Assembly: GCF_000186865.1 (NCBI RefSeq)
Contig: NW_008705602.1
Span: 163,802 to 186,999 of the forward strand
Source of the DNA: Aureococcus anophagefferens
Lineage: Eukaryota > Sar > Pelagophyceae > Pelagomonadales > Pelagomonadaceae
Reading direction: 5' to 3'
Length of the DNA: 23,198 bases
In this document: positions 1 through 10,100 of the stretch, piece after piece
Position numbering within the stretch: position 1 is the first letter of the stretch
How the letters are laid out: every line of letters begins with the position of its first letter
Program-made: the position numbers and the translations under genes
Notes under the pieces: model-generated
Told to the model about the DNA's origin: nothing
What the model saw: only the letters and a program-made list of their open reading frames with translations
Databases searched by the model: none

Positions 1-1923
1 GAGTATGCATTCACACCGCCACCACATGATGCCCCAGTGCTGGTCTCCAGTTTGTTGGATGTCGTCGCAAAGCATCCCCTAACTCAAACGACGAGCATGG
101 AGGATGATACACGCACGCTATCAAATGGCGGGTTGAGCAGAGATGTGTCTCTTGCTGTGCAGTTCCGTCGTTCTCGCAAGGCGCTTCTTAGCCAGCTTGT
201 GTATGAAGCCGAAGGGGCGCTCGATGCAAATTCGAAGCCCAACGACCAGTCGAGCATGCCAAAAGAGGTATCTGTAGCTGCATCTTGGAATCTTGTTCTT
301 TCGCAGAATGGGACCCTCCTGCACCCGCTCGGGTTGCGGGTCCAGGCCTTCAACAGCTGGGCGAAGTCGATGAACTGGCCACAGCTTCACATTCAGGCAG
401 CGGTACTTGCATCTCACGGTGGTCGCGTTGGCACGATAGCCACAAAAACTTTACACAAGGGTGAGATCTACCTTGAGATTCCCGAGAGCAGTCAGCTTTA
501 GCGTGATATTTTCTTTAATTCTGGCTCATCGAACGGCCTATTAAAATTTAAGGCATACTTTCCATCCAGGTTGTCTCGGGATCAAGGCAGCTCGAAGCGC
601 GCTTGGCGCAGCTGCATTATATATGGACGACTTCCAGGCGCTCATCTTCCTTCTACTAAAGCGCGTACTCGCAATGGTCGGGAAAGAATCGGGGACCGCA
701 GATGCAAATGAAAACACATTTGCCCCCTACCTTGCGAATGTCTGTGTGGTATGGGAAACATGAATTTGGGTTCTCTTTTGTAGTTACACCAATAGACTGT
801 AGATCTGTTTGACTTGAATCCCCCAGGCGCTGCTGCCGGGCGTGGATCAAGTAGTGACAGCAGCGCTTGGTCTTAAGCCGAACAAGAAGGCAGACACATC
901 CCTCCTCCCCCCCTTGCTTTGGGCAGAAACGGCAGAAGAAGCGCGTGCTCTTGCAATCGCAAGGCTCCAAGGCTCTGCACTCTCGGAGTCAGTGCCGGAC
1001 TATGCGCGCCTGACAGCGTATAGAATGTTCTCTCTTACTTGATCTAATAAACCTGTGCAGGTTGCTTCGACCCGTCGATCTTACGAGGCAGTAATTGAGC
1101 GTGTGGGGATGGAGTCCCTTTCCAAGGTGATCCCTCGCGCAGAAATAGCTCTGAGTTGGTTTGCCTTCCGCTGGGCAGCTCAAACTCTGGATAGTCGCGC
1201 AATTTGGTGGAATGGACAGCGGCACTTGGTCCCCATGCTTGATCTCGTCAATGCAGCGGATGCCAGCGAGATGCCGAGGACCGCGACAGTTCACAAGACC
1301 TCTGCGAGTCTGCACCGTGCAGAGCCAACTGCTGTCACGCCCGCAGCCTGGAAATTTGAATCGGGGGATCAGCTTCTCGAAGATTATGGCCAACCAAATC
1401 ATGTTCTTTTTCTGCCTCAACCAGCGCGCACTGGCGGGCAATACTCATCTACACTGGTGCTAATAGTGCACATGTTGATAGGTACCACGGTTTTGCGCTG
1501 GAACCAAACGATCATGACTGTGTGCGCATCGACCTGCATTTGGAACATGTTCCAGGTACGTCTGAGCTCTTAATTAACGGCTCGCCAGAATTCGACGTGA
1601 TAAAACAGCGGCTCATATCCTTCGGCTTTCGGAGACTTGATTACACAGCCTGTGTCACGGCTAGCTCCAGCCAGCTCACTAGGGTGTACCAATTCATTGC
1701 TATCAAATATGGTCTACCTCATGTCATCCCCAACGTGGACACTGAAACTTACCTCGCTCTCTTGGGTGAAGTGGAAGACAGACTCGTGAGTTATGACTTG
1801 AAGACAAAGAGGAGCGGATTTCCCGAGATGCTCCTGAATGGCGAACTGCGCAACCTAAGGGCTCTCAGAAGCGACCTCACCGAATTAGCTTCTCGGAGCT
1901 GCTTTATCACACTTGTTCGTTGA
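1..1923 (+). CDS. SET-domain lysine methyltransferase, LSMT/SETD3-like, 5' partial, five proposed exons
   Basis: Family function: SAM-dependent methylation of protein lysine (or histidine, as in SETD3). The frame is open from base 1, so the start lies outside the window unless the ATG at 97 is used. Proposed exons are 1-490, 570-739, 827-1015, 1061-1413 and 1482-1923; together they keep one frame to TGA at 1921 (about 547 aa). Family landmarks appear in order: GRVGTIATKTLHKGEIYLEIP (SET-N), DDFQALIFLLLKR, FAPYLAN..LLPG, FAFRWAAQTLDSRA, LVPMLDLVN, LEDYGQPNH and, after the last intron, YHGFALEPND, followed by an LSMT-like C-terminal region. The usual NH(S) motif after MLDLV reads NAAD, so the SAM/catalytic site is atypical. 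Donor 740 could instead be 749. The introns at 1016-1060 and 1414-1481 only work with GC donors. Family assignment is firm; exact exon ends are inference. Confidence 0.72.
1016..1060 (+). other. Proposed 45-nt GC-AG intron in the first SET gene
   Basis: The frames on both sides are the same and are separated only by one TGA at 1040. No GT donor of the right phase exists nearby. GC at 1016 and AG at 1059-1060 remove the stop in phase 0. The segment has a pyrimidine-rich stretch and CTAAT about a dozen bases before the acceptor, as a branch site would. A base error in the sequence is the alternative. Confidence 0.4.
1414..1481 (+). other. Proposed 68-nt GC-AG intron in the first SET gene
   Basis: Joining CT at 1412-1413 to G at 1482 gives NHVLFL-YHGFALEPND, which matches the N..LL..YGF signature of the family exactly. 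No GT donor gives this phase. CTAAT at 1460-1464 lies 17 nt before the AG. The protein-level fit makes this the better supported of the two GC-AG introns. Confidence 0.55.
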
Positions 1924-2105
1924 ATTTCCCCACTTTGGTTTCTCTGCGTCTACGCACCTGGCTCCTCGACAGTACCGCCGTACTATCTTTATGTCCTTGG
2001 GCGTTGAAGTACCGCCTGCCCCGGGTACCCTGCAAGCAGCAGGGATCCAGTAAGCGCGCTCCCGCCAATAGCCGTAAAGCGATCGGCTTGTAGATATCGA
2101 TAGAT

Positions 2106-3608
2106 ATGGCGTCTTTTGAAAGCAACTCTGCGCGCGCGCGCGATAGGGACAAATTCAAAGAATGGATATCGGACGTGTCCGAAGCGCAAAAAGAGGCTAC
2201 ATTCATTCGTTGGTTGTCCGCGAACGGAGCCAAATTCGATGAATGTGTCGAGTTGCGATCTTACGGTGACGAGGTGCGCGGTGTGCACGCAACGAGGAAC
2301 CTCCAGAGCGAGGAAATTCTGATCGAGGTGCCGTTACAATGTCTAATCACTGTAGAAATGGGTAAGGCAACAGACGTGGGGCTCGCTGTGCTGGAGGCGG
2401 AATTGGAGCTGGATGCACCAAAGCATGTATTCCTCATGCTGTTCGTCTTACTCGATCGGAGGAATACCTCGAGTTTCTTTGCACCTTACTACGACATGCT
2501 TCCGTCTACGCTGAGTAATATGCCTATCTTTTGGGACGCGTTAGAATTGGAATGGCTCCAGGGATCCCATCTGCTGACCCAAATTGAGGAGCGGAAGCGT
2601 GCGATAAAAAATGACTACGAAGCTATCTGTGGGATCTGGCCCACGTTCGTGGACACTTGCACGTTAGAAGAATTCAAATGGGCCCGCATGTGTGTGTGCT
2701 CTCGGAATTTTGGCGTAGTTGTCAACGGCGTGCGCACATCCGCCATGGTTCCATATGCAGACATGCTCAACCACTTTCGCCCACGAGAAACAAAGTGGAC
2801 CTATGATAATGCGCGCGGGGCGTTTACAATTACGTCGCTTGAGAAGATTGGAGCCGGCGCGCAGATCTATGATTCATATGGTCAGAAATGCAACCATCGG
2901 TTTTTACTCAATTATGGGTTTGCTGTCGAGGACAACAAGGAGCCCGACGGCTTCTGCCCCAACGAGGCTGCTCTTTTGTTACGCCTGTCTCCTGATGACG
3001 CTCTCGCCTCAAGAAAGCAGCTGCTGTGGATCCGTGACGGTGCTGTTGGCGCAAAACGTGTTCGTGTATGTGCAAGTGACAACGAAAACTTTCGCGCCTG
3101 TATGTCACTTCTCCGGGTCGTCGCTGCAGATGAAGCCGAGCTCGATCGAATTCTGGGTGAGAATCCATACGGAAGCTACCGTACAGCATCTGATGTCCAC
3201 TTTCCCATTTCGCTCAGGAACGAATGCGCAGCCCTGAGCCTTCTGCAGCAAACATGCCAAAATTCACTAGATCAATACCCTCGTAATTTAACCGACGATG
3301 TCCAGGCGCTAGCTGGCGACAAGCTTATGCCTTTTTCGAATGAACGTCATGCAACTATACATGTTAAATCTGAGAAACTTGTTCTTCACCATTACGTACA
3401 ATTTGCAACAACAGCTCTTGAAGTGGCCCAAATGCAACCTAATGACTTCGATGCGGCTCTTGCAAGACTTTTTGACTCAAATGACCACCGCCAAGTTGCT
3501 GCCTACTCAAATGGAATTCTGCGCCAGGTGCGCCGCATCGCGCGAGTGCATCCGACTTCTTACAAAGCCGCGTCGCCTATTGATCTCTCTGCGCCCACTA
3601 TCGTCTAG
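2106..3608 (+). CDS. SET-domain lysine methyltransferase, SETD3/LSMT-like, intronless
   Basis: A single 500-aa frame from ATG at 2106 to TAG. Residues 58-76 carry the SET-N motif (RGVHATRNL...ILIEVP). These follow: FFAPYYDMLP at 124-133, WARMCVCSRNF at 192-202, VPYADMLNH at 215-223 (the SAM/catalytic NH motif, with F in place of the usual S), YDSYGQ at 255-260 and NHRFLLNYGF at 263-272. The remaining 220 residues form the helical region that in LSMT and SETD3 binds the substrate. Length and motif order are normal for the family, so the enzyme looks intact. The substrate cannot be read from sequence. It follows the first SET gene by 182 bp on the same strand but is divergent from it and has no introns, which suggests either an old duplication with intron loss or two subfamilies side by side. 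Confidence 0.88.
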   Translation: MASFESNSARARDRDKFKEWISDVSEAQKEATFIRWLSANGAKFDECVELRSYGDEVRGVHATRNLQSEEILIEVPLQCLITVEMGKATDVGLAVLEAELELDAPKHVFLMLFVLLDRRNTSSFFAPYYDMLPSTLSNMPIFWDALELEWLQGSHLLTQIEERKRAIKNDYEAICGIWPTFVDTCTLEEFKWARMCVCSRNFGVVVNGVRTSAMVPYADMLNHFRPRETKWTYDNARGAFTITSLEKIGAGAQIYDSYGQKCNHRFLLNYGFAVEDNKEPDGFCPNEAALLLRLSPDDALASRKQLLWIRDGAVGAKRVRVCASDNENFRACMSLLRVVAADEAELDRILGENPYGSYRTASDVHFPISLRNECAALSLLQQTCQNSLDQYPRNLTDDVQALAGDKLMPFSNERHATIHVKSEKLVLHHYVQFATTALEVAQMQPNDFDAALARLFDSNDHRQVAAYSNGILRQVRRIARVHPTSYKAASPIDLSAPTIV

Positions 3609-3815
3609 GACGTAGCTCATATGTGCTGTCATGATACCAGTACAACGGCTTTCCGACTGCAGCTTGATGGATGAGATTGGAGCCGAGTGATAGAACCAGC
3701 ACGGCTTACCTGAAGTGTGGACTGCGTGGCGGGAAGCCTGCACGGGGAGTCCAGAGTTGCGGGGGCTCTCGAATTATGCTGGCACGAGATCAAGCAAGGC
3801 TCTTAATTTGGTGTA

Positions 3816-3965
3816 GATACGCTCTGTTGCGACAAGACCGGGTCCTCCGAAGAGAGCGAATCCGAGGAGCCCACTATGGACGAAGTCGAGGACCAGGATG
3901 GCGGCCTGGACCTGGCCTGGACCTCAGCCTGCTCGAGAACGACGGACGAAGACGATGGCCTCTAG
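3816..3965 (+). pseudogene. Short acidic open frame, possible gene remnant
   Basis: About 49 codons open between stops. The frame encodes an acidic, serine-rich stretch (GSSEESESEEP, then DEVEDQDGGLDLAW) ending in DEDDGL and TAG. The acid run followed by LDLAW faintly recalls the acidic insert and following TPR of NASP/Hif1-type histone chaperones, but no TPR is recognisable upstream. It could equally be a chance frame. Not assigned. Confidence 0.15.
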
Positions 3966-4496
3966 CCTGAACGAAAGTTGCCTCCGACCGGCGGCGCGCG
4001 AGCGCGCGGAGCGCGCGCGGGCCCTTGTAACAGCCATATATTCGCGCGATCGGCGCCGTTTTCGGCGACCCCGCAACCGCGGGGGGGTCGGACCCGGTTT
4101 GGGTGATGGGCGCGGAATCCTGGCCGCACTCGCCGGCGGGTGCCGGCCTTAAATCCGGCCTCCTAGTCCTGGAGTCAGCAGCGTTGTATTCTGACGGAGC
4201 TGAAGGCGTGGGGCCCCTCGTTGAGAGCATGCCGCCAGGGAAGTGTTGCTCGCGCGATTCGCAACTTCTCCTGGACCTGCTGCAATCGATGCTCGCTCCT
4301 GGGCCGTCTGGACACTCCTGGGATAATCCCGTCGCGCACGCTCGCTCCGACTTCGCGGCGTCGCTTCCTTCGTGACACCGCGGTCCGCGGCGTCGGCTCG
4401 TACTTCCGCAGGAACGTGTAGTCCTCGTCGCGTCTCACGCGCCCCCGCGGCATGCTGGAGCCTCTTATCGATGAGCTCGTGCCAGTAGGCATGCCG

Positions 4497-4608
4497 ATAA
4501 CGAGATAGTAAACTCCGGGACGGGGAAGCAGCCTGATGGGGCTGCCCTGCCGTCCGAGGGTGAACTATCGAGGTTACGCAATGGCGGTACACCGGCGTCT
4601 CTGTTATC
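4497..4608 (+). repeat. Dispersed repeat, module B (copy 1)
   Basis: Reverse complement of 16243-16352 with few mismatches; both copies share ATAGTAAACTCC, GGGGAAGCAGCCTGATG and GAGGGTGAACTATCGAGGTT. In this copy B precedes module A by about 68 bp. Confidence 0.85.
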
Positions 4609-4676
4609 CTCACGTCACCTCAGCTGCCGTAGTATACGGGGGCCGGGGCTACTGGACGAACGGGCAGAGGATCTGC

Positions 4677-4806
4677 CTCACTAGGTCCAGGAAGACTTTC
4701 CGTCTATTACAGCGCGGGATGCGACTATAATATGGTTAGAAAGTATCAAGGAAGGGAAAGGATATTGGGTGGCTCTGTACCAGTGAGCCACTAGGGAGAT
4801 ACAAAA
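4677..4806 (+). repeat. Dispersed repeat, module A (copy 1)
   Basis: Reverse complement of about 16353-16482 (shared CACTAGGTCCAGGAAGACT, CCGTCTATTACAG and GGTTAGAAAGTATCAAGG). It includes a hairpin at 4769-4791 with 7-bp arms GTGGCTC/GAGCCAC that is kept in the other copy. Confidence 0.85.
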
Positions 4807-6010
4807 CTCTTTATCTCTCTACTCCCCCTGGATCGCAAACCAACGGTGAAGAAGCCACTAGGGATACTCTCATAGCGCACGCTGCGCCTTCCCTGTAATT
4901 CGCAACTCGTAGAGTAAGAATTTGGGAAGCGTAGCGGAGCAGAAGTTTCCACTAATAGCACGGTGGTGTGTTCTGCGTCCGGGAGTTTAGAAAAAAACTC
5001 AGCGCGTCGCCATCGTAACCAAAATCGACGCGGTCTGGACCGACGTTTCAATTGGGGTATTCCTCAGGTGGGAAATATTCTACGTACGCTAACTCGCCGC
5101 TGGTGCCGCGCGCCGCGCGTGGGACCCCCCCTGGGGGCTTTCGAAACGAATCGAAACACCGTTTTCGCGCGTCAGCGCGCGCGTCTCGGCCAGAAGATTG
5201 GTTCGTAGGGTGTACCAAACCCATGCGGACCCGGGCGCGGCGGGTCTGCGCCGTCGGGCGACGTGAGTCGCGCGCGATCGCGGCCGAGGTCGTCTCGGTG
5301 AAACGAGCGGAGCCGGCGCGCCGCGCGCGCGAACAGATGAACGAAACTCGTAACCTCAACGATCGTTCGTCGAGCGCGAGCGGCTACGATGATGTGTGGT
5401 GTTCGTTCCGGGCTCTGCGGGGCGAGTTAGGCGGTGCCCGTGGGGCTCGACACCCGCGCCTTCGTGCGTGGCCGTCAGCGGTCTTCAAACCGCAGGCGTG
5501 CAGGCGCCGCAGCGCACGCACGACATCAAACAACACGCACGATGTGACCTCGTACATCAAGTCTAACAACACGTCCGTGCACGCACGGGACGACGTCGCC
5601 TCGCGCCCGGCCGGGGCCGCAGCGCATCGCAACCGTCACTTTTGCCCTCGAAAGTCACGTCAACTTCGAGCCGCTCCTGGATTAACTCCTGGATGCCGCT
5701 GGTTCGACGCGACCCGCCGGGGTATTTACTCTGAGTTTGTCCCCTGTTGAAGCGGCATCGTGCAGCAAAAGCCGTCGTTGCGTGGGCTTTTCTTCGCGGC
5801 GCTCGCGATGGCGTCTGAGCGTTATGCGCCGGGATCGGCACTGGGGAGGTGCCTCCGCAGCGTCGGGGATGCCTTCGTTCGGGCGTCGACCTGCTATGAC
5901 GCGGAACCTTAGTGGGTTCCGACGGCAGCGACCATGCGGAAGCCGTCGAACCCGACGTCGGTCGGCTCGAGCTCCCGAGGGGCAGCCCGAGGCGCCTGGG
6001 GTGGGGCCAC

Positions 6011-6077
6011 GCCGCCCGAGATGGTCTGGACCCGACCCCATGGTGGTATGGAACGGATCGAGACCATCTCGGGCGGC
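6011..6077. repeat. Perfect 17-bp inverted repeat with 33-nt loop
   Basis: Arms 6011-6027 (GCCGCCCGAGATGGTCT) and 6061-6077 are exact reverse complements. Weaker pairing continues outward, with TGGGGTG at 5997-6003 against CACCCCA at 6093-6099. It can fold as a long hairpin or cruciform. It is too long for chance but its role is unknown; it may be a terminus or fold-back of a decayed element. Confidence 0.8.
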
Positions 6078-6686
6078 AGGGGCAGCCCCAGACACCCCAC
6101 GGCCACCGTCGGGACGAAACGCCGTCAGAGCTCGGCCCGGTGGACTCGACGATTTCGGGCTCCCCCGAGGAACCCGCCGCCTTGGATGCGACGGGATCGA
6201 TGACGAACGATCTCCGCTGCTGCGATGGCTCGAAAACTATCTTAGAGAGGTCGCGAGGGGGCAGCGCGTCCCTTCCCACCCACTCTACCTCCCCGATCCA
6301 GTCGCCACGCGGTCGTATGAGCGTCGCGTCTTCGCATGTGCCTCACCCTCGTCCTTGCGGCCCTCGCAGCTGCTGGGATCGTTGCACAATTCTGCATATT
6401 CGCGGAGCGGCGGGCCCTCAAAGACGGCCATCCCATCGCAGCGCGCCGCCAAAACGCTGCACAATGTCGATCATGAAGCACGGAGGACATTCGATCGACT
6501 TTACCCCGGCGGGCGAGGGGAGCTTTCGGGCGCGCGACGGAGGCGCGGCGGAGGCCTCCCTGGCCCAGTCCCCGCACCTCCGCCCAATATGGCATATTTT
6601 CCCGCATCTAACTGTAGCCCTAGGCCTCCTCCCCGTGCAAAACGAGACGGACAGTCATTGCGTGCGCGAAGCTTTAGCTGTGGTTA

Positions 6687-6859
6687 TCATATTCCTCTCT
6701 GAGGCTAACTAAAAAAACTCTCTACTGCGGCTACTGGACGGACGAGCAAGTGTGGAGAAATAAAGTATGAGGGAAGAGAGGAGGGGCTGAACTAGGGGTA
6801 CTCTCATATTCCTCTAATTGAAAAAAACTCTCTACTGCGGCTACTGGACGGGCGAGCAG
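6687..6859 (+). repeat. Two direct repeats of about 60 bp, 110-117 bp apart
   Basis: Copy 1 spans about 6687-6750 and copy 2 about 6804-6859. Both contain CATATTCCTCT, then an A-rich run and ACTCTCTACTGCGGCTACTG, then GACGG(A/G)CGAGCA. A looser relative (GGCTACTGGACG) is found at 4646-4657 and a further hint (TACTCTCATA, then AAAAAAACTC) at 4865-5000. Confidence 0.8.
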
Positions 6860-7060
6860 AGGACGAGGCTCGCCGCTTCGAGGCCTCGACTCGGAGCGTG
6901 CCCGAAACGCCTCGAAAGTGCCTCGCTTCCCCCTTGATGGCGTCGAAGCAGCCCATGGTGTCGAGGCAACCCTTGTGAGAGGTCCGCAGCATCTCTGCAG
7001 ACCCCTCGCAGCACACTGAACCCAATCCCTGGGTCGTTGGCGAAGACAGCGCAAGCGCCA

Positions 7061-7101
7061 GGACGGCCGGATTTTTGCGCATACCAGGCCACCGGCCGTC
7101 C
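7061..7101. repeat. Inverted repeat GGACGGCCGG/CCGGCCGTCC
   Basis: Perfect 10-bp arms at 7061-7070 and 7092-7101 with a 21-nt loop. It lies just beyond the proposed 3' end of the large TIG gene on the - strand, so a 3'-end RNA structure is possible but unproven. Confidence 0.6.
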
Positions 7102-7170
7102 CCCCAAAGAAACTATCACCGCAGGAATCGCAAAATGAGGGCTCTCGCCGATTTCACCTGGGCTGTCTGA

Positions 7171-10100
7171 TCATTTCTTGCGCCGTGCGGCGCTTCTGTG
7201 TTGGCCCGCCACATCGTCAAATAAGCAACATGCTGTTGGATGCCTCTCAGCGGGCTGTCGGAATCGTCTGACTGTGCTCGTTGCTACTTGTTGGATGCGA
7301 AGAAAAATTCGACAGGGGTCAAAGAAATGGGCATCTACTACCATAGACGACTTCGTCGCTCGTACATATCGAGAGTTAGCGCTTCCCGACCTGTAGTGTG
7401 TGCCTACGGATAGTATTCGTACGTCAATCATAGTGTGCATAGAAACTCCAGTGATAGACAGCCCGCCTTACAGACGTAACATTCGGTCTATAATGTGAAG
7501 GACCAGGAATTGGACTGTTGGGCCTTTTCCCTCGAAGCTGTTGCAAAAATGATGTGAGAGATACAGCACCGAGGGCCTCTGGGTCGGATAGCCTCCAGAG
7601 TCTGAGTAGGTCCATTTGGGTGCTAGACGGGAAGAGTACCTTTTATTTTCGATATTCAATTATGGTGCCTTGGCATTCCGGGACACTCAGTGGTACGAGC
7701 ATCACCTGCTCACATAGCTCGGCGTATGTTATAGAAGTACGGGTGGTTTTATCCGTTAACAAAAAAAAGGCTTTGTTCAAGATGCGAAGTAGATCTTGTT
7801 GTGCATTGCGATCATTGAGAAGGCAATGAAGCTTTTGAATCAAAGACAGGCTTGCAGGAGCTTTTTGTTTCTGCCGAGGAACTTGCCCCTGCTTGTGACT
7901 TCGTGAGGCACAGAGAGAAAGTGGTTGGCCTCTCACCAGGTGGTGCGTAGGAGATGCTTCACTTTGGTGTCCACAGAGCAATGGATGTTGATCATAAGAA
8001 GGGATGCTGGTGTGAAGGAGTTCAAATGGCACCTCCTGCATTCTAGCAAGAGACATGACTTCTGACATATCCACAAGGCCTTTGTCATCGACCTCCGTTA
8101 CAGCGGCCTGCAGTATTGATCGGATACTAGGCCGCGCTTCGTGTGGTTGTGCCACTGCGGAAAGATATTGGAAATAAGCGATGTCGTTATTACGTGCACA
8201 GGAATTGCTGTGAGCCAGGCGCCGATGTCTCGCAGCCTCAAGCTGGTTTAATTTTCTAATTGCAGCACGGCTTGTATTCACATCTCGCGGTCCTGTTGGT
8301 CGAGGAAAATAATCTCTGTCCCTGGTACGATGATCTCTAAAAAGGCAAAAAATGCAACGTTCGTGCGGCTCGGAAAATTCTGAGGAATTCAAAGACACTT
8401 GTACTAAAAAAGGCCCTGGCTGTCTGCCAAGAAGCCAGGGCATTGTCAATGACACTTCAGTGTCGGAATGATACCTACAAATGTAATCTGCCGTGCTCCA
8501 CGCAGTATACAACTAATCGCACCTACACCTCACCGCAACTGGACGCACTTGGTTTTGCTTGTTCCCAAACGAAGTCAGCGGCCACATTGGATCCAACCCA
8601 GTCATCCTCGTTTCGCATTCGACCTTCATCTGCACGTTCCGTTGGTCCAACACGGCCCCACGCCGGCGCTGTCTTCTAGATGCGAGCAATTTGACCATCT
8701 CGGGCGACCTTCGTGACCGCGCGGCTGAAAAATCCATGGATGTGGGTAATGGCACTATGCGTGCAGTTATCGAGTTGGTCTTTAAAAAACCGCTGCCAAT
8801 CAAGTGGACCTTGTAGCCACCGCTTAGCAAGCCAGAACGTGGCCGCATCTGAATTAATTTTGGAAAGTGATCATAAAGCAAGAATAGCAACGGCTTTCCC
8901 GTAAAGACGCTACCCCCGAGAATGCAGACATCGACCCAAAGGCTAATTATGCTGTTGTTTACGTTACCAGGCGCCAATTTACCACCGCCATTCGGATCAC
9001 GTTCATATTTGGCTTTAGACACCTGCTCCGTGATTTCATCATTGCGTGAAGCTAAAAAACTTTGAGGACATACCTGATGAGAATTGCGATTGACGTGAGA
9101 TAATAACTGTTCGAATGGTGGCAAGCGGCACTTGATCGTGCCTGGGTTCTCTCGAATAGCCGAAACTGTGCATAGTTTGTCACCGATGCCATCTGCAGAC
9201 GGAGACGTTCCAACCGCCAGAGAAAATCGCACTTTGACGTCGATTGCTCTGCTGGAAAAGTTTTGACCGTGGATAAAAATCGCCGTTCCTCCAGATCGGG
9301 GCCCACATGAAGGTCTAAGAGAGCTCAGGACCGGACATTTGTTCACAACGTACGAAACTCGCCCTGAAAAATCATACCCACCATTCATAGACAGCGAAAC
9401 TTTGACATCACGAGTACTTGTCAACGAGGGCGGGGCAACACACTTGATGAGTTGGTAGTTTTCAACGTCCCCCATGACCTGAGATGCCCACTACACTCAT
9501 TCTACGTACTCTGAAAGGTGAACGCACATCGAGTTTCTCTGTTAATATCCTAGTTGATTCTTTAGTGGCTGGCGGGGAAAACTCAAAGCGCACGACTGCA
9601 TGCTTGACTTGAAAAAATCGTCCGCCAATCAGCTCAAGTACATCAGTGAAAGGAGCACGTACCAAATTCACCTTGTCTAGCCATGGTGTTGTATAAAAGC
9701 TGAAAGCTAAATGCAGTCTAGTTTCAAACATAGCACTCTCTGGTGCAAACAAAAGTGAAACATTATCACTAGCAGACTGTGCTTCGGACGCAGACCCATT
9801 GGATATTTTTCTTTTAGTATCTTGCTGTCCGTCTTCATGCCCCTCGTTTAGAATGCCACTGGAAATTGCTGCGGCTGCCGCAGACGCGTCATCTGCGCCG
9901 ATACCAAGCTCCAAAAGCAGGTGCGCAATCCGTATTTGTCTAAGTCTGTGCAAATAAGGTGTGCAAATTTTGCCGTTTCAAAGACACTGCTTGAACTTTT
10001 CAGTAGGCGCCCATTCGAAGTTAATGCCATCAAAGGACACTATGATGTCGGTACGGCCACCTGTCAGTACCGCGGGTGCTACGCATGAAATGATTTTTGA

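Larger units (their letters stand above)
3950..6660. other. GC- and CpG-rich block without a supported gene
   Basis: The base composition rises sharply compared with the flanking genes, and CG dinucleotides are very frequent (for example the GCGCGC runs near 3990-4020 and 5260-5330). Frames of 230-320 codons are open on both strands at once (+5052-5750, +5737-6702, +5912-6712, -5563-6279). Their translations are rich in R, P, S, A and G and contain no domain I recognise, as expected when GC-rich DNA lacks stops. It contains the A/B repeat at 4497-4806 and an inverted repeat at 6011-6077. Confidence 0.5.

Noticed and set aside
1028..1060. In-frame TGA in the first SET gene read as a recoded or selenocysteine codon
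   Set aside because: TGA ends other genes here (16577, 20004), the residues around it fit no conserved motif, and an intron with a CTAAT branch site explains it.
3816..3965. NASP-type histone chaperone fragment
   Set aside because: Only an acidic run plus LDLAW is shared; no TPR sequence is visible, so the name is not supported.
5052..6712. Frames of 230-320 codons on both strands in the GC-rich block
   Set aside because: They overlap on opposite strands, are rich in R, P, S, A and G, show no domain, and are expected where stop codons are rare.
9946..9987. In-frame TGA at 9978 as the end of a separate gene
   Set aside because: A 42-nt GT-AG segment removes it in phase, and IPT signatures continue on the other side.
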